NCBI RefSeq assembly: GCF_001005315.1
Contig: NZ_LBMG01000028.1
Coordinates: forward strand, 28,733-92,732
DNA length: 64,000 nt
Direction of reading: 5' to 3'
From: Kordia jejudonensis
GTDB taxonomy: Bacteria > Bacteroidota > Bacteroidia > Flavobacteriales > Flavobacteriaceae
In this document: positions 26,436-33,471 of the stretch, piece by piece
How the letters are laid out: each line of letters starts with the position of its first letter
Position numbering within the stretch: the stretch's first letter is position 1
Position numbers and translations under genes: made by a program
The notes under the pieces: model-generated
What the model was told of the DNA's origin: nothing
The model's input: only the letters and a program-made list of their open reading frames with translations
The model's database searches: none

Positions 26436-26852
26436 ATGAAAATAATCATCATCAACGGACCAAATCTAAATTTACTTGGAAAGCGTGAACCTGAAATTTA
26501 TGGAAGCGCTACATTTGAAGATTACTTTAACGATTTGCAAAAACAATTTCCAGACATCCAATTGACGTATTATCAGTCAAATGTAGAAGGCGAATTGATT
26601 ACGAAACTTCAAGAAGTTGGTTTTGAATTTGATGGAATCATCTTAAATGCAGGTGCATATACGCACACATCTATTGGAATTGGCGATGCGATTAAAGCCA
26701 TACAAACGCCAGTTGTGGAAGTTCATATCTCAAATACATTTGGCAGAGAAGCATTCAGGCACCAATCGTATATTTCTGCACACGCAAAAGGTGTCATCTT
26801 AGGTTTTGGAATGCAAAGTTATCAGTTGGCAATTCAGAGTTTTTTAGTGTAA
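26436..26852 (+). CDS. aroQ: Type II 3-dehydroquinate dehydratase
   Basis: The enzyme dehydrates 3-dehydroquinate to 3-dehydroshikimate in the shikimate pathway. It has 138 residues from the ATG at 26436 (MKIIIINGPNLNLLG). A longer frame from 26397 would add 13 residues before a conserved N-terminus and is unlikely. Active-site stretches are GKREPEIYG (catalytic Tyr), LNAGAYTHTSIGIGDAI, VEVHISN (catalytic His) and FRHQSYIS. The next gene starts five bases later. Confidence 0.95.
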   Translation: MKIIIINGPNLNLLGKREPEIYGSATFEDYFNDLQKQFPDIQLTYYQSNVEGELITKLQEVGFEFDGIILNAGAYTHTSIGIGDAIKAIQTPVVEVHISNTFGREAFRHQSYISAHAKGVILGFGMQSYQLAIQSFLV

Positions 26853-26857
26853 AAATT

Positions 26858-27580
26858 ATGAAGAAAGCCTATTTTAATTGGAGTACCGGAAAAGATTCTT
26901 CACTAGCTTTGTATTATATGTTGCAAGAGAAAGAATTCAACATTGCTAAACTTGTTACAACAGTTAATAAAGATTATGAACGTGTTTCCATGCACGGATT
27001 GCGAGAAGCACTTTTAGATGCACAAGTTGAACGTTTGCAACTGCCATTACAAAAAATATACTTTCCAGCAGAAGTTTCGATGTCGAGTTATGATGCCACG
27101 ATGAAAAATGCCACGCAAAAACTAGTCGCAGAAAATTTTACACATGGAATCTTTGGCGATATTTTTTTAGAAGATTTACGAAGCTATCGTGAAAAAAAAC
27201 TACAAGAAGTTGGTATAACAGGTGTTTTTCCATTGTGGAAAAAAGACACGAAAACCTTGCTTAAAGAATTTATTCACTTAGGATTTAAAGCCATCACTGT
27301 TTGTGTAAATGCCAACTTGTTAGACAAATCTTTTGTGGGAAGAATTATAGATGAAGATTTTATCAACGATTTGCCAGATACTGTTGATCCGTGTGGAGAA
27401 AATGGAGAATTTCACACCTTTGTATTTGACGGACCATTATTTTCTTCGCCAATTGAATTTGCCATTGGAGAAAAAGTGTTAAAAACCTATACATCCTCTG
27501 AAAAAGATGAAGATACCTGTGGTACAGACGATTCTGCTTGGGATACTGCGTTTTGGTACTGCGATTTACTTCCGAAATAG
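26858..27580 (+). CDS. PP-loop ATPase, diphthine--ammonia ligase-like (DUF71)
   Basis: The 240-residue protein has the PP-loop STGKDSSLAL at residues 9-18, followed by the DUF71 pattern (VSMHGLREALLDAQ and TFVFDGPLF-type stretches, and PCGENGEFHTFV near residue 178). In eukaryotes and archaea this family amidates diphthine, but bacteria lack diphthamide, so the bacterial substrate is unknown. It is probably in an operon with aroQ, five bases upstream. Confidence 0.85.
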   Translation: MKKAYFNWSTGKDSSLALYYMLQEKEFNIAKLVTTVNKDYERVSMHGLREALLDAQVERLQLPLQKIYFPAEVSMSSYDATMKNATQKLVAENFTHGIFGDIFLEDLRSYREKKLQEVGITGVFPLWKKDTKTLLKEFIHLGFKAITVCVNANLLDKSFVGRIIDEDFINDLPDTVDPCGENGEFHTFVFDGPLFSSPIEFAIGEKVLKTYTSSEKDEDTCGTDDSAWDTAFWYCDLLPK

Positions 27581-27669
27581 TAAAAAACTCTTAAAAATTA
27601 ACGTTTCTCTTTGAAAACTTTAGTCAAGTTTTAGGAATCGTTTAAGAACAAATTAAGATAAACCTGCCC

Positions 27670-27677
27670 TATATTTG
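27670..27677 (+). promoter_or_regulatory. Orphan -7 promoter element
   Basis: TATATTTG is an exact match to TAnnTTTG in the 359-base gap after the PP-loop ATPase gene. No annotated gene starts downstream; a strong terminator lies about 80 bases on. No clear -33 element was found. Confidence 0.4.
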
Positions 27678-27683
27678 ATTCAG

Positions 27684-27786
27684 AAATCAGACAATGATTT
27701 CACACAATTTTTTCATAGCTGAAGGTGGGATATCAGTTATTAGGTTGGTTGAGGAAAAAGTCATTCAAGAAATTGAATGACTTTTT
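27684..27786 (+). ncRNA. Candidate short transcript (small RNA or leader-peptide RNA)
   Basis: A transcript from the TATATTTG element would start near 27684 and end at a terminator at 27755-27786. It would be about 100 bases. It holds a 28-codon ORF (27694-27780) that starts MISHNFFIAEGGISV and ends inside the terminator stem. It might be a small RNA, a tiny peptide gene, or chance. The same hairpin can end the genes on either side. Confidence 0.35.
27755..27786. terminator. Strong intrinsic terminator, GAAA tetraloop
   Basis: A perfect 14-bp stem AAAAAGTCATTCAA (27755-27768) pairs with 27773-27786 around a GAAA loop, with T-runs on both strands. It lies between the convergent genes ending at 27580 and 27940. 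Confidence 0.88.
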
Positions 27787-27939
27787 ATTTTATACTCGGT
27801 TTAATACTTCAATATCCGTCTCATTTATATATGATTAAAACTTGAAAACGTATTACTTCGTGGAAATTTGTTTTTATGATGGTTTTTTGCATTTATAATA
27901 ATAGTATAATGCTCAACATTTCATATAACAAGCTTTTAC

Positions 27940-28668
27940 TTATAAAGGAATAAAGAAAGCTACCGAATATGCAGATCTACTTTTTGTCTTTACTCTCATT
28001 TTAAATTGCCAAACTCCCGCTTGTGCTTGGTGATAAGTTTCATTTCTTGAAAGTGACTTCCATTCGCTTACTTTTGTATACCAAGTATTACTGTAGACAG
28101 AAGTTCTGTATTTCAATCCAAAATATACTCTTTTTAAAGTATTCCCTCTTATTATTCTAGCACTATAATGTATACCAGTTGATGAGCTATAATGCGTATA
28201 ATAATTCCATCCTGATTTTGCTAAATTACCTTTTGATTTAGGATGATTAAAGGTTACTGATAATCCTGTCGAAGAACCATTCTTTTTGACATTCATTAAC
28301 TCAAAAGCTAATGGACTTTCCTCATCTTCAAGAGTATCAACATCATTGTTTTCTCCTATTTCGTCTTTATTATTTGATAATATTTCATCGTAGTTAGTTT
28401 CGGATAAAGTGAAATTATCTTCAGAGTAAAGATTTAACAGTTCAAGATCATTTGCGTAAACTCTTATAGTTGCAGTATCTCCATGTAATGAAGATAATTC
28501 AAAATCTTTACTAAATTCGTAATCAGTTTTTGCTGAAATAAAATCGTTTTCTTCTGGGATTTCTCCTTTATCACAGCTTGTTAAAAAGGCTGTGATTAAT
28601 AAAAAAATCGTGAATACACTGAAGGTGTTTTTTTTTAGTTTAATTAGGTTAAAAGTTAATGTTTTCAT
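27940..28668 (-). CDS. Hypothetical exported lipoprotein
   Basis: The 242-residue protein has an N-terminal signal (FTIFLLITAFLTSCDKGEIP) with lipobox LTSC; the cysteine is at about residue 32. The lipobox is preceded by a longer than usual basic stretch (NLIKLKKNTF). The mature protein starts acidic (IPEENDF) and is Ser/Thr/Tyr-rich towards the end, with no recognised domain. It is the first of several minus-strand genes in this region and is followed by the terminator at 27755-27786. Confidence 0.72.
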   Translation of the reverse strand: MKTLTFNLIKLKKNTFSVFTIFLLITAFLTSCDKGEIPEENDFISAKTDYEFSKDFELSSLHGDTATIRVYANDLELLNLYSEDNFTLSETNYDEILSNNKDEIGENNDVDTLEDEESPLAFELMNVKKNGSSTGLSVTFNHPKSKGNLAKSGWNYYTHYSSSTGIHYSARIIRGNTLKRVYFGLKYRTSVYSNTWYTKVSEWKSLSRNETYHQAQAGVWQFKMRVKTKSRSAYSVAFFIPL

Positions 28669-28871
28669 GGTTATTAGAATTTTATTTTCCTTACTCTATT
28701 TAAAAATTGGCTTTTCAGGATTCCGCCATGGTTAGGTGTAATCTAATTTTTATTTTTAATGAATGAAATTACTTGTAAATAACAATAAAAAGCAAGAATC
28801 TAAAAGGAAAGTAAATGACATTTTATAAAACATCAGTATAAAAAAAGTAGTGTAAAATATGAGCAAAAGAA

Positions 28872-28891
28872 AAGCGAACCGAAGTTCGCTT
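28872..28891 (-). terminator. UUCG-loop terminator after a peptide gene
   Basis: On the minus strand AAGCGAAC-TTCG-GTTCGCTT is followed by a T-rich stretch. The same hairpin follows two other peptide genes at 29517 and 29788. Confidence 0.8.
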
Positions 28892-28949
28892 AATTAGTAA
28901 TTTTTTGCAATAATTGAGACTATTCATAACTATAGTAGTTAGTAAATTA

Positions 28950-29120
28950 TTAATGATGATCGCAACCAGGCGTTAGTTGCTTTTCTTTGTCACAAGTTCC
29001 ATAAGATTGTTCTTGACAACAGCCTGAATCTGCACTTCCGCCGCCTGTAATCATATTTTGATTCATTGCTGAAATACGTTTTTTATTCAATTGTAATGTT
29101 TTAAATTTTCTTTTTTTCAT
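28950..29120 (-). CDS. Putative RiPP (lanthipeptide-like) precursor peptide
   Basis: This 56-residue peptide begins MKKRKFKTLQLNKKRIS, the LNKKxIS leader. Three glycines at residues 26-28 (ITGGGSAD) suggest the leader boundary. The core carries Cys34-Cys35, Cys43 and Cys53, with Ser and Thr, and ends GCDHH. A longer frame reaching 29264 is open upstream, but the ATG at 29120 gives the same leader start as the other peptides. It is one of four same-strand peptide genes in 1.4 kb, each with its own hairpin or spacer. Confidence 0.78.
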   Translation of the reverse strand: MKKRKFKTLQLNKKRISAMNQNMITGGGSADSGCCQEQSYGTCDKEKQLTPGCDHH

Positions 29121-29540
29121 GGTAAATATATTTGATTTAATAATACTGAATATAACCTGTGTTCGACGTAAAAAATTTAGTTCGATACTTTTCTTTTCCG
29201 AAGTATAGCAGGGATTTTCCGTTAAAAATTTTTGAAGCCTTGGAAAAAATTTAGGGAAATTCATGCGGTTTTGGTTTTTTTCAGAAAGAAAAACTAAAAA
29301 TACCTCTGGAAAAGTTCCCTTTCTTTTGTTTCTTTTCTTTGGGAAAGCAAAGAAAATGAAAATAAAACACTGAAAATATGATATTTAGTAAGGAGTTTCT
29401 ATGCTCAATTATAAATATGAATTGATTCACTGATATCGAACTGACGTTAATATAGCTATCTAAATTGATATCGCTCTACGGGATTGCCCTACTTAACAAT
29501 TGGTAGTCATAAAAAAAGCGAACCGAAGTTCGCTCTAGTT
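29121..29540. other. Intergenic region between peptide genes
   Basis: No further gene was found. It contains a GTTCGA direct repeat (29161 and 29180), a perfect 9-bp hairpin TTTTCTTTG/CAAAGAAAA at 29333-29356, and the terminator of the next peptide gene at 29517-29534. Confidence 0.4.
29517..29534 (-). terminator. UUCG-loop terminator after a peptide gene
   Basis: The stem is AGCGAAC/GTTCGCT with loop TTCG on the minus strand, followed by six T. It lies six bases after the stop of the peptide gene at 29541. Confidence 0.85.
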
Positions 29541-29690
29541 TTAAAAAGTAGTGTCACATATCGGTCCACCAGGACAAGATGCTTGATACAAAGTGTCAAT
29601 CTGTTTTTTTCCTCCTTTTACATTGTTGAATTTCAAACTAGAAATTGCTCTTTTGTTTAGTGCTAATGATTTTAAATGTTGTTTTTTCAT
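29541..29690 (-). CDS. Putative RiPP (lanthipeptide-like) precursor peptide
   Basis: This 49-residue peptide has leader MKKQHLKSLALNKRAIS, a close LNKKxIS variant, then KGGKK at residues 25-29. The short core has only Cys39 and Cys45 (SCPGGPICDTTF), so one or two rings at most. A TCGTAC-N5-GTACGA dyad lies 58 bases upstream of the start and a UUCG terminator follows. Confidence 0.75.
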   Translation of the reverse strand: MKKQHLKSLALNKRAISSLKFNNVKGGKKQIDTLYQASCPGGPICDTTF

Positions 29691-29748
29691 AATAAAAAGT
29701 TTTAAATATTAATTATGGTAAAACTATAGCAAAACAAATTGCAACTAT

Positions 29749-29765
29749 TCGTACAAAATGTACGA
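29749..29765. promoter_or_regulatory. TCGTAC-N5-GTACGA dyad upstream of a peptide gene
   Basis: A perfect 6-5-6 inverted repeat is centred about 67 bases before the ATG at 29690. The other two peptide genes of the run have 6-5-6 dyads at nearly the same distance. The binding protein is unknown. Confidence 0.4.
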
Positions 29766-29787
29766 TTTCAGCATAAAGCATAAAAAA

Positions 29788-29805
29788 AGCGAACCGAAGC
29801 TCGCT
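29788..29805 (-). terminator. UUCG-loop terminator after a peptide gene
   Basis: The same hairpin as at 28872 and 29517, with one mismatch in the stem (AGCGAAC against GCTCGCT), and seven T after it on the minus strand. Confidence 0.75.
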
Positions 29806-29823
29806 ATTGTATGTTATAATTAT

Positions 29824-30045
29824 CTATACATAGATACAATCATCTGTAAGTACATAGCAGTCATACGTTGCCCAAGGACCAGCACAAGGACTTAAGCATG
29901 AGCCTGCTGCTGTAGAAATTGGTACTTCATAACGAATAACTGTAAGAACAATGTCTGATGCTTGACCAGCTTTTGTGTTCATTGATTCTAAATTCGAAAT
30001 AGATTTCTTGTTTAAATTTAGTAAACTACGTTTCTTTTTTTTCAT
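29824..30045 (-). CDS. Putative RiPP (lanthipeptide-like) precursor peptide
   Basis: This 73-residue peptide is the longest of the group. The leader is MKKKKRSLLNLNKKSISNLE, then a KAGQ at residues 25-28 replaces the GG seen in others. The core has Cys50, Cys54, Cys63 and Cys70 with several Ser and Thr (ISTAAGSCLSPCAG). A TTACGG-N5-CCGTAT dyad lies 54 bases upstream of the start and a UUCG-loop hairpin follows the stop. Confidence 0.78.
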   Translation of the reverse strand: MKKKKRSLLNLNKKSISNLESMNTKAGQASDIVLTVIRYEVPISTAAGSCLSPCAGPWATYDCYVLTDDCIYV

Positions 30046-30099
30046 GATATTAAATTTTAACGTTATAATATCAATTTAAAAAAAATGAAAATATATTAT

Positions 30100-30116
30100 T
30101 TACGGTATCACCGTAT
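30100..30116. promoter_or_regulatory. TTACGG-N5-CCGTAT dyad upstream of a peptide gene
   Basis: An inverted repeat (one end mismatch) lies 54 bases before the ATG at 30045, almost the same sequence and distance as the dyad at 30390. Confidence 0.45.
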
Positions 30117-30166
30117 TTGACAAACGTTTATAAACTTCTCAGTCAAAATTTAGTACAATAAGTAGT

Positions 30167-30337
30167 TTACAAAGGTTGGCAAAGTTGACAATTTCCTATT
30201 GTTAGATTATTTGCAGCAGCGGTTTTACAAAAACAAGAAGGACCACAAGAAAAACCTGCTCCTTTTACTTTTTCATACGTTAATGAAGAAATAGATTTTT
30301 TATTCAAATTAAACGCTGTCAGATTCTTTCTTTTCAT
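30167..30337 (-). CDS. Putative RiPP (lanthipeptide-like) precursor peptide
   Basis: This 56-residue peptide has leader MKRKNLTAFNLNKKSISSL and KGAG at residues 25-28. The core has five cysteines: Cys31, Cys35, Cys37, Cys50 and Cys53 (FSCGPSCFCK, then GNCQLCQPL). It is the first gene of the run on this strand. A TTACGG-N5-CCGTAA dyad lies 52 bases upstream. No UUCG-loop hairpin follows it, unlike the other three. Confidence 0.78.
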   Translation of the reverse strand: MKRKNLTAFNLNKKSISSLTYEKVKGAGFSCGPSCFCKTAAANNLTIGNCQLCQPL

Positions 30338-30389
30338 GATTTTAAATTTTTGATTAAATCAAAAGGTATAAAAATAAAAGAAGAGTCAG

Positions 30390-30406
30390 TTACGGAAAAG
30401 CCGTAA
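30390..30406. promoter_or_regulatory. TTACGG-N5-CCGTAA dyad upstream of a peptide gene
   Basis: A perfect 6-5-6 inverted repeat lies 52 bases before the ATG at 30337. A diverged copy occurs at 44708-44724, upstream of the T9SS/RHS genes. Confidence 0.45.
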
Positions 30407-30445
30407 TTAATACACTAATACTAATATTAAACGCAAATAGTACTG

Positions 30446-30748
30446 TTAATTAGCTCTCAAATACTTTCGTTCAATATAAAAAGTAGCAAACGGAATCAAA
30501 GAAGCGACAAAGAATATCACAAATCGTTTGAAGCTCCACTTTTGCTCACGAACCACCAAAAAGGCAAGTAATACATACAGCATAAATAAAATTCCATGTG
30601 CCATACCAACAAATTTATTTGGCATTGGTGTTTCGTACATGTATTTTAAAGGCATGGTAATAAAAAATGCGATATAGGAGATTCCTTCTAAAATGGCAAT
30701 TAAGCGAAAAGATCGTACTAATTGTGTTTCTCTCAATGTAGTGTCCAT
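30446..30748 (-). CDS. DUF3817 integral membrane protein
   Basis: The 100-residue protein has three transmembrane helices and the family pattern: FRLIAILEGISYIAFFITMPLKY at the start, KFVGMAHGILFMLYVLLAFLV in the middle, and ASLIPFATFYIERKYLR at the end. DUF3817 (YdzA-like) proteins are of unknown function. Two bases separate it from the lipoprotein gene upstream on the same strand, so the two are probably one transcript. Confidence 0.88.
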   Translation of the reverse strand: MDTTLRETQLVRSFRLIAILEGISYIAFFITMPLKYMYETPMPNKFVGMAHGILFMLYVLLAFLVVREQKWSFKRFVIFFVASLIPFATFYIERKYLRAN

Positions 30749-30750
30749 AA

Positions 30751-31380
30751 TTAATTAATCTTATTTTTTAGTTTGGTTAAACCATACTCTAATACTTTTG
30801 TAAACATAATTTCATCACGCAAATCACATTCGTAACTAACAGAATCAAAATACAATAATTTTTTCCTTTCTATATCAAATACATATATATTGACATAATT
30901 TGAAAATTGATTATTTTTTAGGTAAGTTCTCACTTCTATAAATAGCTGTTCAGAATAATTAGAATCTGGAATAATCAGTTTTATGACTGCTCGTGTATCA
31001 CTATTGTGTTTTTTAACATCTGTCATCGCAAACATTACATCTTTATATGTTCTTTTCAAAAAAGAAGTATCGTCTAGAATTGCAATCTTTGGAAATATTT
31101 TACGAACTACTTTTTGAGCAGTTTTGCCATTCGCATAGCGTATAGCATCTTTTTCAAGTGAATCTGTTTGTGTAAAAACTAATGTATAAGTTGTGGAATA
31201 AGATAACTTTGATACACTATTCAAATTATTCTTATCAAATACACCATCAGTATCGTAAACAACTTGTGTATCTGCACAGATTTTTACAGGAGGTAGTTTC
31301 TTTCTTCCTGCGGTATTAGTTGTTGCACATGCATAAATTATTAGAATAGTGCATAATATAAAAACGCTTTTATATGACAT
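30751..31380 (-). CDS. Hypothetical lipoprotein
   Basis: The 209-residue protein has a signal with lipobox IIYAC; the predicted lipidated cysteine is residue 18 (VFILCTILIIYACATTNTAG). The mature part has no domain I recognise. It contains scattered beta-strand patterns and a middle region TSFLKRTYKDVMFAMTDVKK. It precedes the DUF3817 gene by two bases and lies downstream of lpdA, from which it is separated by a terminator. Confidence 0.7.
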   Translation of the reverse strand: MSYKSVFILCTILIIYACATTNTAGRKKLPPVKICADTQVVYDTDGVFDKNNLNSVSKLSYSTTYTLVFTQTDSLEKDAIRYANGKTAQKVVRKIFPKIAILDDTSFLKRTYKDVMFAMTDVKKHNSDTRAVIKLIIPDSNYSEQLFIEVRTYLKNNQFSNYVNIYVFDIERKKLLYFDSVSYECDLRDEIMFTKVLEYGLTKLKNKIN

Positions 31381-31400
31381 GCTGAAAAATAGTTTTAAAA

Positions 31401-31424
31401 AAAGCTGCTCAATGAGCAGCTTTT
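31401..31424 (-). terminator. Intrinsic terminator of lpdA
   Basis: AAAGCTGCT (31401-31409) pairs with AGCAGCTTT (31415-31423), and the minus strand continues with a T-run. It lies ten bases after the lpdA stop. Confidence 0.85.
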
Positions 31425-31433
31425 CAATATATA

Positions 31434-32825
31434 TTATAAATGAATGACTTCGTCATAAGCGGCGGCAACAGCTTCCATTACAGCTTCACTCATCGTTGGA
31501 TGCGGGTGAACCGCTTTCAACACTTCATGACCTGTAGTTTCTAACTTTCTACCCAAAACGGCTTCGGCAATCATGTCCGTAACGCCAGCACCAATCATAT
31601 GGCAACCTAACCATTCTCCGTATTTTGCATCAAAAATTACTTTTACAAAACCTTCTTTCGTTCCACCAGCACTTGCTTTTCCAGATGCTGAGAATGGGAA
31701 GTTTCCAACTTTGATGTCATAACCTTGTTCTTTTGCCTGTGCTTCCGTTAAACCAACAGATGCAATCTCAGGAGAACAATACGTACAACCTGGAATATTT
31801 CCATAGTCTAACGCTTCAACATGCATTCCTGCAATTTTCTCTACACATAAAATTCCTTCCGCAGAAGCAACGTGTGCTAACGCTTGTCCAGGCGTAACAT
31901 CACCAATAGCGTAATATCCAGGAATATTTGTTTGGTAATAATCGTTTACTAAGATTTTATCTCTGTCTGTAGCAATTCCGACAGCTTCTAAACCTATATT
32001 TTCAATGTTGGTTTTAATTCCAACAGCCGAAAGAACAATGTCAGCTTCTAGTACTTGCTCGCCTTTTTTCGTTTTAACCGTAGCTTTTACGCCATCGCCA
32101 GAAGTATCAACTGAAGTCACTTCCGCAGACGTCATAATTTTAATACCACTTTTCTTAAACGAACGTTCTAACTGTTTCGACACATCTGCATCTTCCACAG
32201 GAACAATTTTAGGTAAATATTCCACAATCGTAACTTCCGTTCCCATTGAGTTATAAAAATATGCAAACTCCACACCTATAGCTCCCGATCCTACTACGAT
32301 CATTTTCTTTGGTTGTGTTGGCAACGTCATTGCTTCTCTATAACCAATTACTTTCTTACCATCTTGTGGCAAACTTGGTAACTCACGTGAGCGAGCTCCT
32401 GTAGCAATTACAATATGTTGTGCGCTATATTCGGTAACTTTTCCGTCTTTATCTTTAACATCAATCTTCTTTCCAGCTTTTAAAGTTCCAAAACCGTTCA
32501 ATACATCAATCTTATTCTTTTTCATTAAGAACTGAACACCTTTGCTCATTCCATCAGCTACACCACGACTACGTTGTACTACCGCATCAAAATCCTTATC
32601 AAATTCTTTTACTGATAATCCGTAATCTCCAGCATGTTTCAAATACTCAAAAACTTGTGCTGATTTCAATAAGGCTTTCGTTGGAATACATCCCCAATTT
32701 AAGCAAACGCCACCTAAACTTTCTTTCTCAACTACTGCAGTTTTAAACCCTAATTGAGAAGCTCTAATGGCAGTTACATATCCACCAGGACCACTTCCTA
32801 AAACGATGATATCGTATGTATTCAT
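31434..32825 (-). CDS. lpdA: Dihydrolipoyl dehydrogenase (E3)
   Basis: This FAD flavoenzyme reoxidises dihydrolipoamide in the pyruvate and 2-oxoglutarate dehydrogenase complexes and the glycine cleavage system. It has 463 residues. The FAD motif is IIVLGSGPGGYVTA, the redox disulfide Cys41/Cys46 is in GGVCLNWGCIPTK, the NAD motif is VVGSGAIGVEFAYF, and the active-site pair is His442/Glu447 in HPHPTMSEAV. It is a stand-alone gene not linked to E1 or E2 genes. The upstream 646 bases are repeat-rich. Confidence 0.97.
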   Translation of the reverse strand: MNTYDIIVLGSGPGGYVTAIRASQLGFKTAVVEKESLGGVCLNWGCIPTKALLKSAQVFEYLKHAGDYGLSVKEFDKDFDAVVQRSRGVADGMSKGVQFLMKKNKIDVLNGFGTLKAGKKIDVKDKDGKVTEYSAQHIVIATGARSRELPSLPQDGKKVIGYREAMTLPTQPKKMIVVGSGAIGVEFAYFYNSMGTEVTIVEYLPKIVPVEDADVSKQLERSFKKSGIKIMTSAEVTSVDTSGDGVKATVKTKKGEQVLEADIVLSAVGIKTNIENIGLEAVGIATDRDKILVNDYYQTNIPGYYAIGDVTPGQALAHVASAEGILCVEKIAGMHVEALDYGNIPGCTYCSPEIASVGLTEAQAKEQGYDIKVGNFPFSASGKASAGGTKEGFVKVIFDAKYGEWLGCHMIGAGVTDMIAEAVLGRKLETTGHEVLKAVHPHPTMSEAVMEAVAAAYDEVIHL

Positions 32826-33471
32826 ATCTTAAAATTTTGTTGTCTGATTTTCAAGATGCAAATTTACGGAATTCTGCTTTAAGAATAAACTATATGTACT
32901 TGTTTTTGTTCTTTGAATCGCTAACGCTCTTGGATTGTTTGTATCGCTCTGCTCTTGGTATGTTGGTAGTTTAGTTTTTGAGTATGAATTTTCACATTGA
33001 CACATTATTTTTTGGGAGTTTCCTTTCGTTATCACTACAGGTCGCGCTATTCGTTGCAAGTCCGCGCTCGAAACTCGCTGTGGGCTTTTCACTGCTATCG
33101 CTAACTCGGTTTTTTTGTTGATTTGTCAATTCGTTAATTTGTTTGTTTGTCAATTCGAGCGCAGTCGAGAATACTTTGCATTGCATTTGTGATTTGGTGT
33201 ATTGAGAACAGTTTAGAACTTCAAAGTACTTCTCGATACAATTTTCTATCGAAAATCACTCGAAGTGACGCTTGGTGTTGCTTTTGAAACGTATTGTCAT
33301 TCCGCACCTGTTGCGGAATCCACTCATATTCTCGATGGATTCCTGTCTTACTGAATCAAGTTCAGCATAGGTCTTAGGAATGACAAATAATAACTGGGAA
33401 ACTAATTTTGTAGGAAATGTAACATTTGAGTACATTGTAGCAACTAACGTATTGTAATTAATAGTTAAGAT
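32826..33471. repeat. Gene-free region with dispersed repeat elements
   Basis: No gene was found. The 44-bp hairpin element at 33227-33270 matches 16847-16890. It is followed at about 33296 by a REP-like hairpin ATTCCGCA/TGCGGAAT in a GTCATTCC context like that of the tandem repeats at the end of the window. The segment 33000-33120 is richer in CG dinucleotides than its surroundings. Confidence 0.6.
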
